A model generated the notes under the pieces. It saw only the letters and a list, made by a program, of their open reading frames with translations, searched no databases and was not told where the DNA came from. A program made the translations under genes and the position numbers. 64,000 nucleotides of DNA from Oleispirillum sp963668495. GTDB taxonomy: Bacteria > Pseudomonadota > Alphaproteobacteria > Rhodospirillales > Rhodospirillaceae. The stretch covers positions 372,001 to 436,000 of the forward strand of contig OY764545.1 of the NCBI GenBank assembly GCA_963668495.1, in the 5' to 3' direction. How positions within the stretch are numbered: position 1 is the first letter of the stretch; every line of letters starts with the position of its first letter. Shown here one piece after another: positions 46,521-55,249 of this stretch.

Positions 46521-48122
46521 GTGGAAATATTCGGCCCTGTCATCAGTAACTATGGATTGGATAACGTCGGTTTGATTGACATCAAAGGCGCATACTGGAA
46601 CCTGTCGGCCGGACGCTTGGTTGAGGAAGCCATCAAGCGCAACGAGGGCACACTGTCCAAAGATGGGGCATTTGTCGCACTCACCGGCATTCACACCGGA
46701 CGGTCGCCAAACGACAAATACACGGTCAAGGATGACATCACGGAAACCACTGTGGACTGGGGCAAGGTTAACGTCCCGATCAGTGCCGAAGCATTTAACG
46801 CCCTGCACGCCAAAATCATTGAATACCTAAAAGATAAGGATGTGTTTGTGCAAGATGCCCATTGCGGTACAGACCACGACCACCGCCTGAACGTTCGGAT
46901 TATTACGGAAAAAGCATGGCCCAACCACTTTGCCCGCAATATGTTCGTGCAGCCAACCACCGAAGAATTGACGGATTTCGTACCGGGCTTTACCGTCCTG
47001 CAAGTCCCCAGCGTGGTTGCCGATCCAGCCATTCACGGCACCAATAGCGAAGTATTCGTTATCGCCAACTTCACCAAACGTCTGGTGATTATTGGCGGCA
47101 CGTCCTATGCCGGTGAAATCAAGAAATCCATCTTTGCCGTCATGAACTATTTGCTGCCTGAAAATGGCATCTTGCCCATGCACTGTTCCGCCAATATGGG
47201 CCCGGAAGGAGACACAGCAATCTTTTTCGGCCTATCGGGAACCGGCAAAACCACCTTGTCCGCAGAAGCCAGCCGAACCTTGATCGGTGATGATGAACAT
47301 GGCTGGGGACCCAACGGTATCTTTAACTTTGAAGGCGGTTGCTACGCAAAAGTCATCAAATTGAGCGAAGAAGCCGAACCGGAAATCTATGAAACCACCC
47401 GACGTTTCGGCACGATTCTGGAAAACGTGGTTATGGATCCAGAAACGCGGGAACTGGATTTGGATGACAGCCGCCATACGGAAAATACCCGCGCATCCTA
47501 TCCGTTGGCGCTTATCCCCAATGCCTCCGCGACAGGGAAAGGCACCCACCCAAAGAACATTATTATGCTCACTGCTGATGCCTTTGGCGTTCTGCCTCCA
47601 ATTTCCAAGCTATCCCCGGAACAGGCCATGTACCACTTCCTATCCGGGTACACCGCCAAAGTCGCAGGTACGGAAAAAGGCGTAACCGAGCCGACCGCCA
47701 CATTTTCCACCTGTTTCGGTGGCCCGTTTATGCCCCGACGCCCGTGGGAATACGGTGTGCTTTTGGCAAAACTGATGAAAGAACATGGGTCCGATTGCTG
47801 GCTGGTCAACACCGGCTGGACTGGAGGCCCGCATGGCGTTGGCTCCCGCATGAAGATCGCCCACACCCGTGCGCTATTGCATGGAGCATTGGACGGACAT
47901 TTGGCACGGGCTGACTTTGTTACAGATCCGAATTTCGGTGTTCTGGTCCCGACGTCCTGCCCTAATGTTCCAAAAGAAGTGCTAAACCCGCGGGATACTT
48001 GGGCCGACAGGGACGCCTATGATGCCATGGCGAAAAAAGTAGCCAAGCTGTTTGAGGACAATTTCATCAAGTACGCTGACCACGTTAGCGATTCGGTCAA
48101 GGCCGTCGCCATTAAAGCCTAA
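46521..48122 (+). CDS. pckA: Phosphoenolpyruvate carboxykinase, ATP type
   Basis: The ATP-dependent enzyme converts oxaloacetate to PEP. Signatures are the kinase P-loop FGLSGTGKTTLSAEASRTLIGDDEHGWG, the FNFEGGCYAK metal site, GIHTGRSPNDKY at the N-terminal substrate site, and the C-terminal NTGWTGGPHGVG. Length is 533 residues. The start is GTG 46521, with AGAAGG four bases before it. It ends at a clear terminator. The GTP isozyme lies divergently, so PEP is made by two enzymes with different nucleotides. Confidence 0.97.
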   Translation: MEIFGPVISNYGLDNVGLIDIKGAYWNLSAGRLVEEAIKRNEGTLSKDGAFVALTGIHTGRSPNDKYTVKDDITETTVDWGKVNVPISAEAFNALHAKIIEYLKDKDVFVQDAHCGTDHDHRLNVRIITEKAWPNHFARNMFVQPTTEELTDFVPGFTVLQVPSVVADPAIHGTNSEVFVIANFTKRLVIIGGTSYAGEIKKSIFAVMNYLLPENGILPMHCSANMGPEGDTAIFFGLSGTGKTTLSAEASRTLIGDDEHGWGPNGIFNFEGGCYAKVIKLSEEAEPEIYETTRRFGTILENVVMDPETRELDLDDSRHTENTRASYPLALIPNASATGKGTHPKNIIMLTADAFGVLPPISKLSPEQAMYHFLSGYTAKVAGTEKGVTEPTATFSTCFGGPFMPRRPWEYGVLLAKLMKEHGSDCWLVNTGWTGGPHGVGSRMKIAHTRALLHGALDGHLARADFVTDPNFGVLVPTSCPNVPKEVLNPRDTWADRDAYDAMAKKVAKLFEDNFIKYADHVSDSVKAVAIKA

Positions 48123-48147
48123 GCCGCCACTTTCATCATATTTGCAC

Positions 48148-48182
48148 AAGTGCCAGTAGATCACTCTGCTGGCACTTTTTTC
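48148..48182 (+). terminator. Rho-independent terminator of pckA
   Basis: The 9-bp arms AAGTGCCAG and CTGGCACTT around a 12-base loop are followed directly by a run of five more T, 25 bases after the stop. Confidence 0.93.
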
Positions 48183-48310
48183 CATTGGTATGTTTCCGCA
48201 AACTTTTCCCCAAGAATAATTGACAAACATCAAATTAGTCATGAGGTTTAGCCTTAAAATAAATAAAAAACATACTCTAACCTGCAGAATCAAAACTTGA
48301 GGCCGACCCA

Positions 48311-49819
48311 ATGATCCAATTACATTTCACCACCATTATCATGGTGGCATGGACCCTTTTTGCTACTCTTTCCGTACTCTGGCTGCCTGCACGACTGGAC
48401 ATACCACAAACCTACTTAGCTTTCGTTGCAACCATTTTCGCACTTATCCTTGGTGCAATGCTGGACCGCCGCCACAGGGCGGCCTTGACCCCTCTCCCAT
48501 TACCAATTGCACCAGATCCCCATATTGATGAAGCAATTCATAAGGCCATTTTACCTTCAGATGTAAACGCTGCACCGCAACCCGCAGACGCCACAACCAC
48601 TCAATCTGCCGCTACCTTGCATCAGGTCGTGGACACTGCCATTCGGGCGCAGAACGCGTTGACTTCTGTCTCTTTGCTGTTTTTGTCTGTGGAAACCTCC
48701 CAACGCTCCAGCGAATCTATGGCTGCTGCCGCACGTCAACTGCTGTCATCCATCGAAAACATCGCCAATAACAGCAGTGCCGCCACCGATCAGGCAACCT
48801 GCGCCGAACAAATGGCTGACCAAGGTGTACAGTCTTCGGACGATACACTGACCGCCATGAACCGAATTCGTGAATCCGTACAAGATGCGGCAACCACAGC
48901 AGAAAAACTGGAAGTCTCGTCACAGGAAATCAACAGCATCACACAGGAGATCGATTCCATTGCCTCCCAAACCAATTTGCTGGCCCTGAACGCAACCATT
49001 GAGGCCGCACGGGCCGGTGACGCCGGGAAAGGCTTCGTAGTGGTCGCAAATGAAGTCAAAATGCTGGCGACACAATCCGCTCGGGCAGCAGAGGATATCG
49101 AACAGCGCATCCGCACGCTGCGACAGGATATGCAAGCGATTTATCAGACCATGCAAGCCGGGGCGAGCGCAGTTGATGAAGGCCATGATACGGTGATCGG
49201 ATTGACGCAATCCTTGTCAGAAATCAGCGCACAGGTTCGCATGGTCAGCGGACGAATGAACGAAATTTCCGGTCTTTTACAAGAACAGAACACGGCAGCC
49301 CATGACGTTTCTGCAAACTCGGAAACGCTGGCCGACATTGCTCGCGACAATCATGATAACATTCAGGCTGTGGTCAAAAGCGTTCAAAGCATCAGCGATG
49401 ATCTGGACCAGCAAATTATCAACATTGTCCGCCCCGACAGTGATATTGACTTGGTTGAACGGGCGAAACTTGACCACGTTGTCTATAAAAAACGCTTGGT
49501 CAACGCATTGGTCGGGCAGGAGACCATTGCCCGTAAGGGATTGCCGGACCATCACAATTGCCGTTTGGGCAAATGGTACGATGCAATCCAGAATCAAGAC
49601 GTCCTGAAACTTGCCAGCTTCAAGGCATTGAACGCACCCCATGAACGGGTTCACCGCCATGGCAATGCCATGCTGGAAGCCATTCATGCTGAAGATCACG
49701 ACACTGCGATTAAGGAACTGCGACTGCTTGAAGACGCATCAACCGAGGTTCTAACCCTGTTGGAGCGTGTTCGTCAGGGCTTGATATCCATGGCAGAGCA
49801 TGAAGCACAGGCGGCATAA
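48311..49819 (+). CDS. Methyl-accepting chemotaxis protein with C-terminal CZB domain
   Basis: This 502-residue receptor has two membrane helices near 5-24 and 33-55 with almost no periplasmic loop. The signalling hairpin contains the highly conserved tip ETDSIASQTNLLALNATIEAARAG (here EIDSIASQTNLLALNATIEA). From about 395 it carries a chemoreceptor zinc-binding domain with the four ligands (AKLDHVVYKKRLV, DHHNCRLGKWY, HERVHRHGNAML). Such receptors lack an external ligand domain and sense cytoplasmic cues or zinc/hypochlorite. GAGG precedes ATG 48311. It sits alone after pckA and is convergent with the ion-channel gene, with only three bases between the stops. Confidence 0.9.
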   Translation: MIQLHFTTIIMVAWTLFATLSVLWLPARLDIPQTYLAFVATIFALILGAMLDRRHRAALTPLPLPIAPDPHIDEAIHKAILPSDVNAAPQPADATTTQSAATLHQVVDTAIRAQNALTSVSLLFLSVETSQRSSESMAAAARQLLSSIENIANNSSAATDQATCAEQMADQGVQSSDDTLTAMNRIRESVQDAATTAEKLEVSSQEINSITQEIDSIASQTNLLALNATIEAARAGDAGKGFVVVANEVKMLATQSARAAEDIEQRIRTLRQDMQAIYQTMQAGASAVDEGHDTVIGLTQSLSEISAQVRMVSGRMNEISGLLQEQNTAAHDVSANSETLADIARDNHDNIQAVVKSVQSISDDLDQQIINIVRPDSDIDLVERAKLDHVVYKKRLVNALVGQETIARKGLPDHHNCRLGKWYDAIQNQDVLKLASFKALNAPHERVHRHGNAMLEAIHAEDHDTAIKELRLLEDASTEVLTLLERVRQGLISMAEHEAQAA

Positions 49820-49822
49820 TCC

Positions 49823-50848
49823 CTACAGGACATCTTGATCCTTAAGCTTTTTGGCCTGATTGCGCGGAATTTGCATAAAGATACCTTCCGCATGCATGCG
49901 CCGCGCAACCACCGCCCGCAAAGTGGCCTCGGCTTCCTCTTCACTGAGGCCGAGGTCATCGCGCAAAATATCAAGCTGATGTTTTTCCTCTGTCGTAATC
50001 AGGCCATCTGCCAAAGCATTGGTAACTTCTTCTTCGTAATGCTTTCGGCTGCGGCGCATTTGCGCCGAAAATGCCGAGGACAGAATACCTGCCGGCAACG
50101 CCACCATACCAATACCAATCACGGCAATCATCGCGCCAAGAAACTGCCCCGCTGGCGTTATCGGCACCATGTCACCATAGCCAACCGTAGTCAGCGTTAC
50201 CGCCGCCCAATACATAGCTGCCGGGATATGGCAAAACACTTCAGGCTGGGCCGGATGTTCAAACACATAGGCAACGCTGGCGGACATCACCACCATCAAT
50301 GCCAGAATGGATAACACGGCCCCAATGCTTCGTGCCTCTTGCCGGATAACTTCCAACAGCAACGATAGTGCTGGAAAATAGCGGGTGACTTTCAACACCC
50401 GTAACAACCGCAACAGCCGCAGAACCCGCAAGTCCATCAACAGCGCCCATTGCAGATAAAACGGAACAATCGCCAGCAAATCCACTAAGGCCAGCGGAGA
50501 CAGCACATAGCGAAACCGGACCTTCATTCGGCCCATGAACGATAAGTCCGCGTCCTCTTCAGGTTCAACACTGCACCAGACACGGGCAACATATTCTACC
50601 GTGAATACCATAACCGATGCCACATCAAAGGCATGGAACAACGGCCCGGCCTCTGCATAGATCCACGGCACGGTTTCCAGAATCACAGCCAATGCGTTAA
50701 AAACAATCAGCCACAGCAACAGCCGATTCAGCAACAGATTCCAGCGGGAGGGTTCTACGATATCCGGTTCCAGCAGGGCATGCACGCGCTGCCGCCAATG
50801 CAGATAGGCGGTTTTGGCTGTGCTATGCCCGACTTGACCTGTTTCCAT
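49823..50848 (-). CDS. Voltage-gated-like potassium channel
   Basis: The 341-residue protein has four to six membrane helices, a basic S4-like stretch (LRVLRLLRLLRVLKVTRYF) and a pore with the potassium selectivity filter TVGYGD (VTLTTVGYGDMVPITPAGQF). The cytoplasmic C-terminus (about 240-341) is charged and helical. It lies just after polA on the minus strand, with the start given at ATG 50848, five bases past the polA stop. A longer frame from 50923 would overlap polA by 70 bases. Confidence 0.88.
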   Translation of the reverse strand: METGQVGHSTAKTAYLHWRQRVHALLEPDIVEPSRWNLLLNRLLLWLIVFNALAVILETVPWIYAEAGPLFHAFDVASVMVFTVEYVARVWCSVEPEEDADLSFMGRMKVRFRYVLSPLALVDLLAIVPFYLQWALLMDLRVLRLLRLLRVLKVTRYFPALSLLLEVIRQEARSIGAVLSILALMVVMSASVAYVFEHPAQPEVFCHIPAAMYWAAVTLTTVGYGDMVPITPAGQFLGAMIAVIGIGMVALPAGILSSAFSAQMRRSRKHYEEEVTNALADGLITTEEKHQLDILRDDLGLSEEEAEATLRAVVARRMHAEGIFMQIPRNQAKKLKDQDVL

Positions 50849-50852
50849 CGCG

Positions 50853-53714
50853 TTAGTGTGCCTGATTCCAGTTTTCGCCAATCCCGGCATCCACATCCAG
50901 CGGCACCGAAAGCGTCGCTGCATTTTCCATGACCGGCTTCACCAAATTCACCAAATCTTCGGCCTGATCCTTATGAACTTCAAACACCAATTCATCATGG
51001 ACCTGCAATATTGCCTTGGCATCAAGACCGGACGCATGAATTGCCGCTTCGACCTCAATCACCGCCCGTTTCATGATGTCTGCAGCACCCCCCTGAATAG
51101 GAGCGTTAATCGCGGCACGTTCGGCAAAGCCGCGCTGAGCACCGTTTTTAGCCGTAATCCCCGGCGTGGAGCAAATCCGACCAAACGGCGTTTTGACAAA
51201 GCCATGCTCACGGGCATATTCGCGGGTTTCCTCCATATACACTTGAATTTCCGGGTACTGCAGGAAATATGCATCAATGTAGCCCTTGGCTTCTCCGTTG
51301 GGGATATCCAACTGCCGCGCCAAACCGAATGCGGAAATCCCATAAATAATGCCAAAATTAATCGCCTTTGCCCGGCGGCGCAGCATGGGGTCCATGCCGT
51401 CCATGGGCACACCGAAGACCTGTGACGCAGTCGCCGCGTGAATATCCGCCCCCTCGGCAAAAGCCTGCTTCAGGGCTTTAACATCCGCCACATGCGCCAT
51501 CAGGCGTAACTCTACCTGTGAATAGTCTGCCGAAACCAAAACATAACCGGGGGCCGGAACAAACGCTTCACGGATGCGGCGACCTTCTTCTGTACGGATC
51601 GGGATATTCTGCAAATTCGGGTCGGAGGACGACAGGCGACCGGTCGAGGTTCCGGTCAGGCCAAACGTCGTATGGACGCGCCCGGTTTTCGGGTTCACCT
51701 GCTCAACCAAGGCATCGGCATACGTGGACTTCAGCTTCTGCAACTGTCGCCATTCCAGAACCTTCGCCGGAAGCGGATGCTCTGCCGCAAGTTTTTCCAG
51801 CACCGATGCATCCGTTGAGTAGGCCTTGGTCTTGGAACTTTTTTTACCGCTTTCCAAACCCAATTTTTCGAACAGGACTTCCCCTAACTGTTTCGGGGAT
51901 GCGATGTTGAATGGATCACCTGCCAGTTCGTGAACTTCGGCCTCATAGGTTGCCATACGAGCGGCAAAATCCTGACTCATCGCATGGAGTTTGGCAGCAT
52001 CAACTGCCACACCACGACCTTCCATGTCGGCAAGGGCCGTAACCATCGGGCGGTCATACCGTTGATAGACCTCCACCCGCCGTTCTTCCAGCAAACGTGC
52101 CTTCAGGACTTCGTGCAAACGCCATGTGATATCCGCATCTTCTGCGGCATACGCCAAGGCAGCATCCAAGGACACCTTATCAAAGGTAATTTGGGACTTG
52201 CCCTTACCGCAGACTTCGGAAAACGGAATGGTGTCATGGTCAAAGTACAGCTTTGCCAGCTCATCCATCCCATGACCATGGGCGGTCCCATCCACCACAT
52301 ACGACATTACCATGGTATCGTCGATGGGGGTGACATCGCACCCCTCGCCACGGAAAATGTGCATATCGTATTTGATGTTCTGACCGATTTTCAGAATGCC
52401 CGGATCACAAAGCATGGGACCAAGGCACGCCAAGGCATCCGCCACCGGAATCTGTTTTGGCGCGTCCAAGTGGGCGGAGCCAAAGTCCAAGCCACCCATT
52501 GCCGTATCGTGGGCGTCCCCTTCAATCAGGCCATGGCGCAACGGGATATAACATGCCTGCCCCGGCCCGGTCGCCAAAGATATGCCGACCAGTTGAGCTG
52601 TAAACGGATTCAGCCCTGTGGTCTCCGTATCCACTGCAACCGCACCAATGTCCTTGGCGCGATGAACCCAGACCTTCAAAGCCTCCAGATCCGTTACCAG
52701 TTCATAACCATCACGGGAAATCGGCGTTGCAATCGGCATCGGCACTTGAACAGCTTCATCACCACCTGCGGCACTGGCCTCGCCGTCCACTTTGGGAGCG
52801 GCAATCGGCAATTTACCACCGCCACGGGTTTGCCCCTCAAAGCGTTTTTGCAAACTGCGGAAGCCTTGCTCCGCCAAGAACTCACCAAATACGGCAACAT
52901 CAAGATCAGGGACCAGAAACGCTGATAATTCCACATCCAATGGCACAGAGCGGTTCAATGTCACCAGTTGCTTGGAAATCCGCGCCAGCTCTGCATATTC
53001 AATCAGGTTTTGCCGACGCTTCGGTTGTTTGATTGTTTCCGCATTGGCAAGCAATGTTTCCAGATCACCGAATTCATTGATTAATGCGGCTGCGGTTTTG
53101 ATCCCGATCCCCGGCACGCCCGGTACGTTGTCACTGCTATCCCCGGCCAGCGCCTGCACATCCACCACGCGATCCGGGCGTACTCCGAATTTTTCCTCGA
53201 CCCCATCCGCATCAATGACTTTATTTTTCATGGGATCAAATAATGAAATCCCCGGACGCACCAACTGCATCAGGTCCTTATCACCGGATACAATCACAAC
53301 ATCATAGCCATTGGCGACCGCACGGTCGGCAAGGGTTGCGATCAGATCATCGGCCTCGAACCCGTCTTTTTCCAATTGCGCAACCTGACAGGCACTGGCG
53401 GCTTCACGGATCAACGGGAACTGCGGCACCAAATCTTCCGGCGGCGGTGGGCGGTGGGCTTTGTAATCCGAATAGATTTCGTTGCGAAACGTCTTGCGCG
53501 CCGTGTCAAACAGCACAGCCATATGCTGGGCCTTCACATCGGAAATCAGCTTCATCAGCATATTGGTAAAGCCGTACACCGCATTAACCGGTGTTCCGTC
53601 CGGCCTGGACATATGGGGCAACCCGTGAAACGCACGAAAGATATACCCGGACCCATCCACAAGATGCAAAACCGGGCGAGCCTCAGCCGAGGTCGGCACT
53701 GTATTCAATGTCAC
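50853..53714 (-). CDS. polA: DNA polymerase I
   Basis: DNA polymerase I repairs DNA and replaces RNA primers. The 953 residues carry three enzymes. The 5' nuclease (1-300) has LVDGSGYIFRAFHGLPHM and the helix-hairpin-helix GDSSDNVPGVPGIGIKTAA. The 3'-5' exonuclease (about 330-550) retains AVDTETTGLNPF and a GQNIKYDMHIF motif. The polymerase (550-953) has SADYSQVELRLMAHVAD, RRRAKAINFGIIYGISAFGL and VHDELVFEV. It precedes the potassium-channel gene and follows the zinc-finger gene. Confidence 0.98.
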   Translation of the reverse strand: MTLNTVPTSAEARPVLHLVDGSGYIFRAFHGLPHMSRPDGTPVNAVYGFTNMLMKLISDVKAQHMAVLFDTARKTFRNEIYSDYKAHRPPPPEDLVPQFPLIREAASACQVAQLEKDGFEADDLIATLADRAVANGYDVVIVSGDKDLMQLVRPGISLFDPMKNKVIDADGVEEKFGVRPDRVVDVQALAGDSSDNVPGVPGIGIKTAAALINEFGDLETLLANAETIKQPKRRQNLIEYAELARISKQLVTLNRSVPLDVELSAFLVPDLDVAVFGEFLAEQGFRSLQKRFEGQTRGGGKLPIAAPKVDGEASAAGGDEAVQVPMPIATPISRDGYELVTDLEALKVWVHRAKDIGAVAVDTETTGLNPFTAQLVGISLATGPGQACYIPLRHGLIEGDAHDTAMGGLDFGSAHLDAPKQIPVADALACLGPMLCDPGILKIGQNIKYDMHIFRGEGCDVTPIDDTMVMSYVVDGTAHGHGMDELAKLYFDHDTIPFSEVCGKGKSQITFDKVSLDAALAYAAEDADITWRLHEVLKARLLEERRVEVYQRYDRPMVTALADMEGRGVAVDAAKLHAMSQDFAARMATYEAEVHELAGDPFNIASPKQLGEVLFEKLGLESGKKSSKTKAYSTDASVLEKLAAEHPLPAKVLEWRQLQKLKSTYADALVEQVNPKTGRVHTTFGLTGTSTGRLSSSDPNLQNIPIRTEEGRRIREAFVPAPGYVLVSADYSQVELRLMAHVADVKALKQAFAEGADIHAATASQVFGVPMDGMDPMLRRRAKAINFGIIYGISAFGLARQLDIPNGEAKGYIDAYFLQYPEIQVYMEETREYAREHGFVKTPFGRICSTPGITAKNGAQRGFAERAAINAPIQGGAADIMKRAVIEVEAAIHASGLDAKAILQVHDELVFEVHKDQAEDLVNLVKPVMENAATLSVPLDVDAGIGENWNQAH

Positions 53715-53715
53715 G

Positions 53716-53877
53716 CTATTTATCCGCCAGATCGTCTTTGGTCAGGAGCTTGCTGCAATACGGGCAAACGGCTTTGCCTTCCGCATCCAGTTCAAGATAA
53801 ACTTTCGGATGCCCCAAGGCACTGCTGCCGCCATCACAGGCAACTGCGGCATGGGTATCGTGTGGTGTCTCAGCCAT
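53716..53877 (-). CDS. Small zinc-finger protein (zf-CHCC type)
   Basis: This 53-residue protein has the CX~?H/CxxC zinc pattern of the zf-CHCC family: VACDGGSSALGHPKVYLELD then AVCPYCSKLL. Family members occur as the NDUFS6-like subunit or as stand-alone alphaproteobacterial proteins; the function of the latter is unknown. ATG 53877 with AAAGGA six bases before it is chosen over ATG 53898. It ends one base before the polA start, so the two are probably co-transcribed. Confidence 0.85.
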   Translation of the reverse strand: MAETPHDTHAAVACDGGSSALGHPKVYLELDAEGKAVCPYCSKLLTKDDLADK

Positions 53878-53991
53878 AACTGGTCCTTTACCTTTCAATA
53901 TGCCCCTGCATCATAAACCGTGTTCGCAGCGCTGACCAGATCGAGGGTTGACAGATCGCGCCTTAAAGCCTTTCTAATGTCCTAGAGTTTC

Positions 53992-55002
53992 ATGAAACAG
54001 GTTCGCAACATGCACCCCACTCCCAATGCCGCCATCGAAATCTCCAACCTTCGCAAGACCTATACGCCACGAGGCGGACAAACCGGGCATGAAGCACTGA
54101 AAGGCATCAGTTTCTCCGTCACTCGGGGGTCCATGTTTGCATTACTTGGTCCAAACGGTGCCGGAAAATCCACATTGATCAACATTCTGGCTGGCTTGGT
54201 CAATAAGACCGCAGGGGATGTATCAATTTGGGGCTATGACATTGATACGGATCGCCGATTAGCCAGCCGTGCCATTGGCATTGTCCCGCAGGAACTGAAC
54301 CTTGATCCATTTTTCACCCCCCGTGAGACACTGGAATTACAGGCGGGATTTTACGGCATCCCGAAGGCAGAACGCCGAACCGATGAAATCCTTGAAACCG
54401 TTGGACTTGCAGACAAGGCCAAGGCCTATTCCCGCACCCTGTCCGGCGGCATGCGCCGCCGCCTGCTGATTGCCAAGGCCATGGTCCACAACCCGAAAAT
54501 TCTGGTCTTGGACGAGCCTACCGCCGGGGTCGATGTGGAACTGCGACAAAATCTGTGGGAAACCGTTCGTGAAATGAACGCGCTTGGGCAAACAATTCTG
54601 CTGACCACCCACTACCTTGAAGAAGCGCAGGATAACTGTGAAACCATCGCCATCATGCGGCAGGGGGAACTGGTTGCCTGCGAATCTCGGGAACAGTTGC
54701 TCTCCCGACTGCGGGATAAGGTGGTGACTGTAAAGTTCGACACGCCATTTGATGCCATTCCTGAAACCCTTGCACCATTCATGCCGGAAATTTTGGATCA
54801 CAACGCATTGGCATTTCGTGCCCGCCGCGATGATGGCGGCATCCCGGCCCTGTTGGATGCATTACCCGGTTGCGGTCTGAAAATACTGGACATCAGCACG
54901 GATGAACCGGACCTTGAAGAAGTGTTTTTGCGTCTGACCGGCACATCAAAACAGGAAAAACCGTCCGATCTTGGGGAAGAACCGCCTTTAACGACGATTT
55001 AA
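53992..55002 (+). CDS. ABC transporter ATP-binding protein
   Basis: A 336-residue ATPase of the ABC-2 class (CcmA/YadG-like): Walker A GPNGAGKSTLIN, the Q-loop FTPRETLELQAGF, signature LSGGMRRRLLIAK, Walker B ILVLDEPTAGVD, and a C-terminal extension typical of ABC-2 exporters. No permease gene follows; the next gene is a tRNA. The permease must therefore be upstream or elsewhere, or the gene is an orphan. The start may be ATG 54010 in place of 53992. The substrate is not known. Confidence 0.93.
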   Translation: MKQVRNMHPTPNAAIEISNLRKTYTPRGGQTGHEALKGISFSVTRGSMFALLGPNGAGKSTLINILAGLVNKTAGDVSIWGYDIDTDRRLASRAIGIVPQELNLDPFFTPRETLELQAGFYGIPKAERRTDEILETVGLADKAKAYSRTLSGGMRRRLLIAKAMVHNPKILVLDEPTAGVDVELRQNLWETVREMNALGQTILLTTHYLEEAQDNCETIAIMRQGELVACESREQLLSRLRDKVVTVKFDTPFDAIPETLAPFMPEILDHNALAFRARRDDGGIPALLDALPGCGLKILDISTDEPDLEEVFLRLTGTSKQEKPSDLGEEPPLTTI

Positions 55003-55005
55003 CTG

Positions 55006-55034
55006 TTGAGGTTCCGGGCGGAGATTGCTAAAGT
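55006..55034 (+). promoter_or_regulatory. Sigma-70-type promoter of tRNA-Arg
   Basis: TTGAGG and TAAAGT are separated by 17 bases. The predicted start of transcription is about 15 bases before the tRNA. This promoter lies directly after the stop of the ABC gene. Confidence 0.7.
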
Positions 55035-55055
55035 CCCGCCCCTTGAGATTGCTAT

Positions 55056-55132
55056 GCACCCGTAGCTCAGCTGGATAGAGTGTCGGCCTCCGAAGCCGAA
55101 GGTCACAGGTTCGAATCCTGTCGGGTGCACCA
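55056..55132 (+). tRNA. tRNA-Arg (anticodon CCG)
   Basis: A complete cloverleaf: acceptor GCACCCG/CGGGTGC, a D arm with GCTC, an anticodon stem TCGGC/GCCGA with loop CTCCGAA (anticodon CCG at 55090-55092), the T arm CAGGTTCGAATCCTG, and an encoded CCA. It reads CGG arginine codons. The integrase gene begins 117 bases downstream, and this kind of 3' end is a usual attachment site for integrated elements. Confidence 0.98.
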
Positions 55133-55249
55133 TTCCCCAAAAATCACATCACGTTAAACCCAACCATAACCAACACGGTATATGGCGGTTTTCTGCGTGT
55201 TTTAGCGTCATCAATATGGTCAATCCGCATTGCGGAAGGTGCTGTCGTC

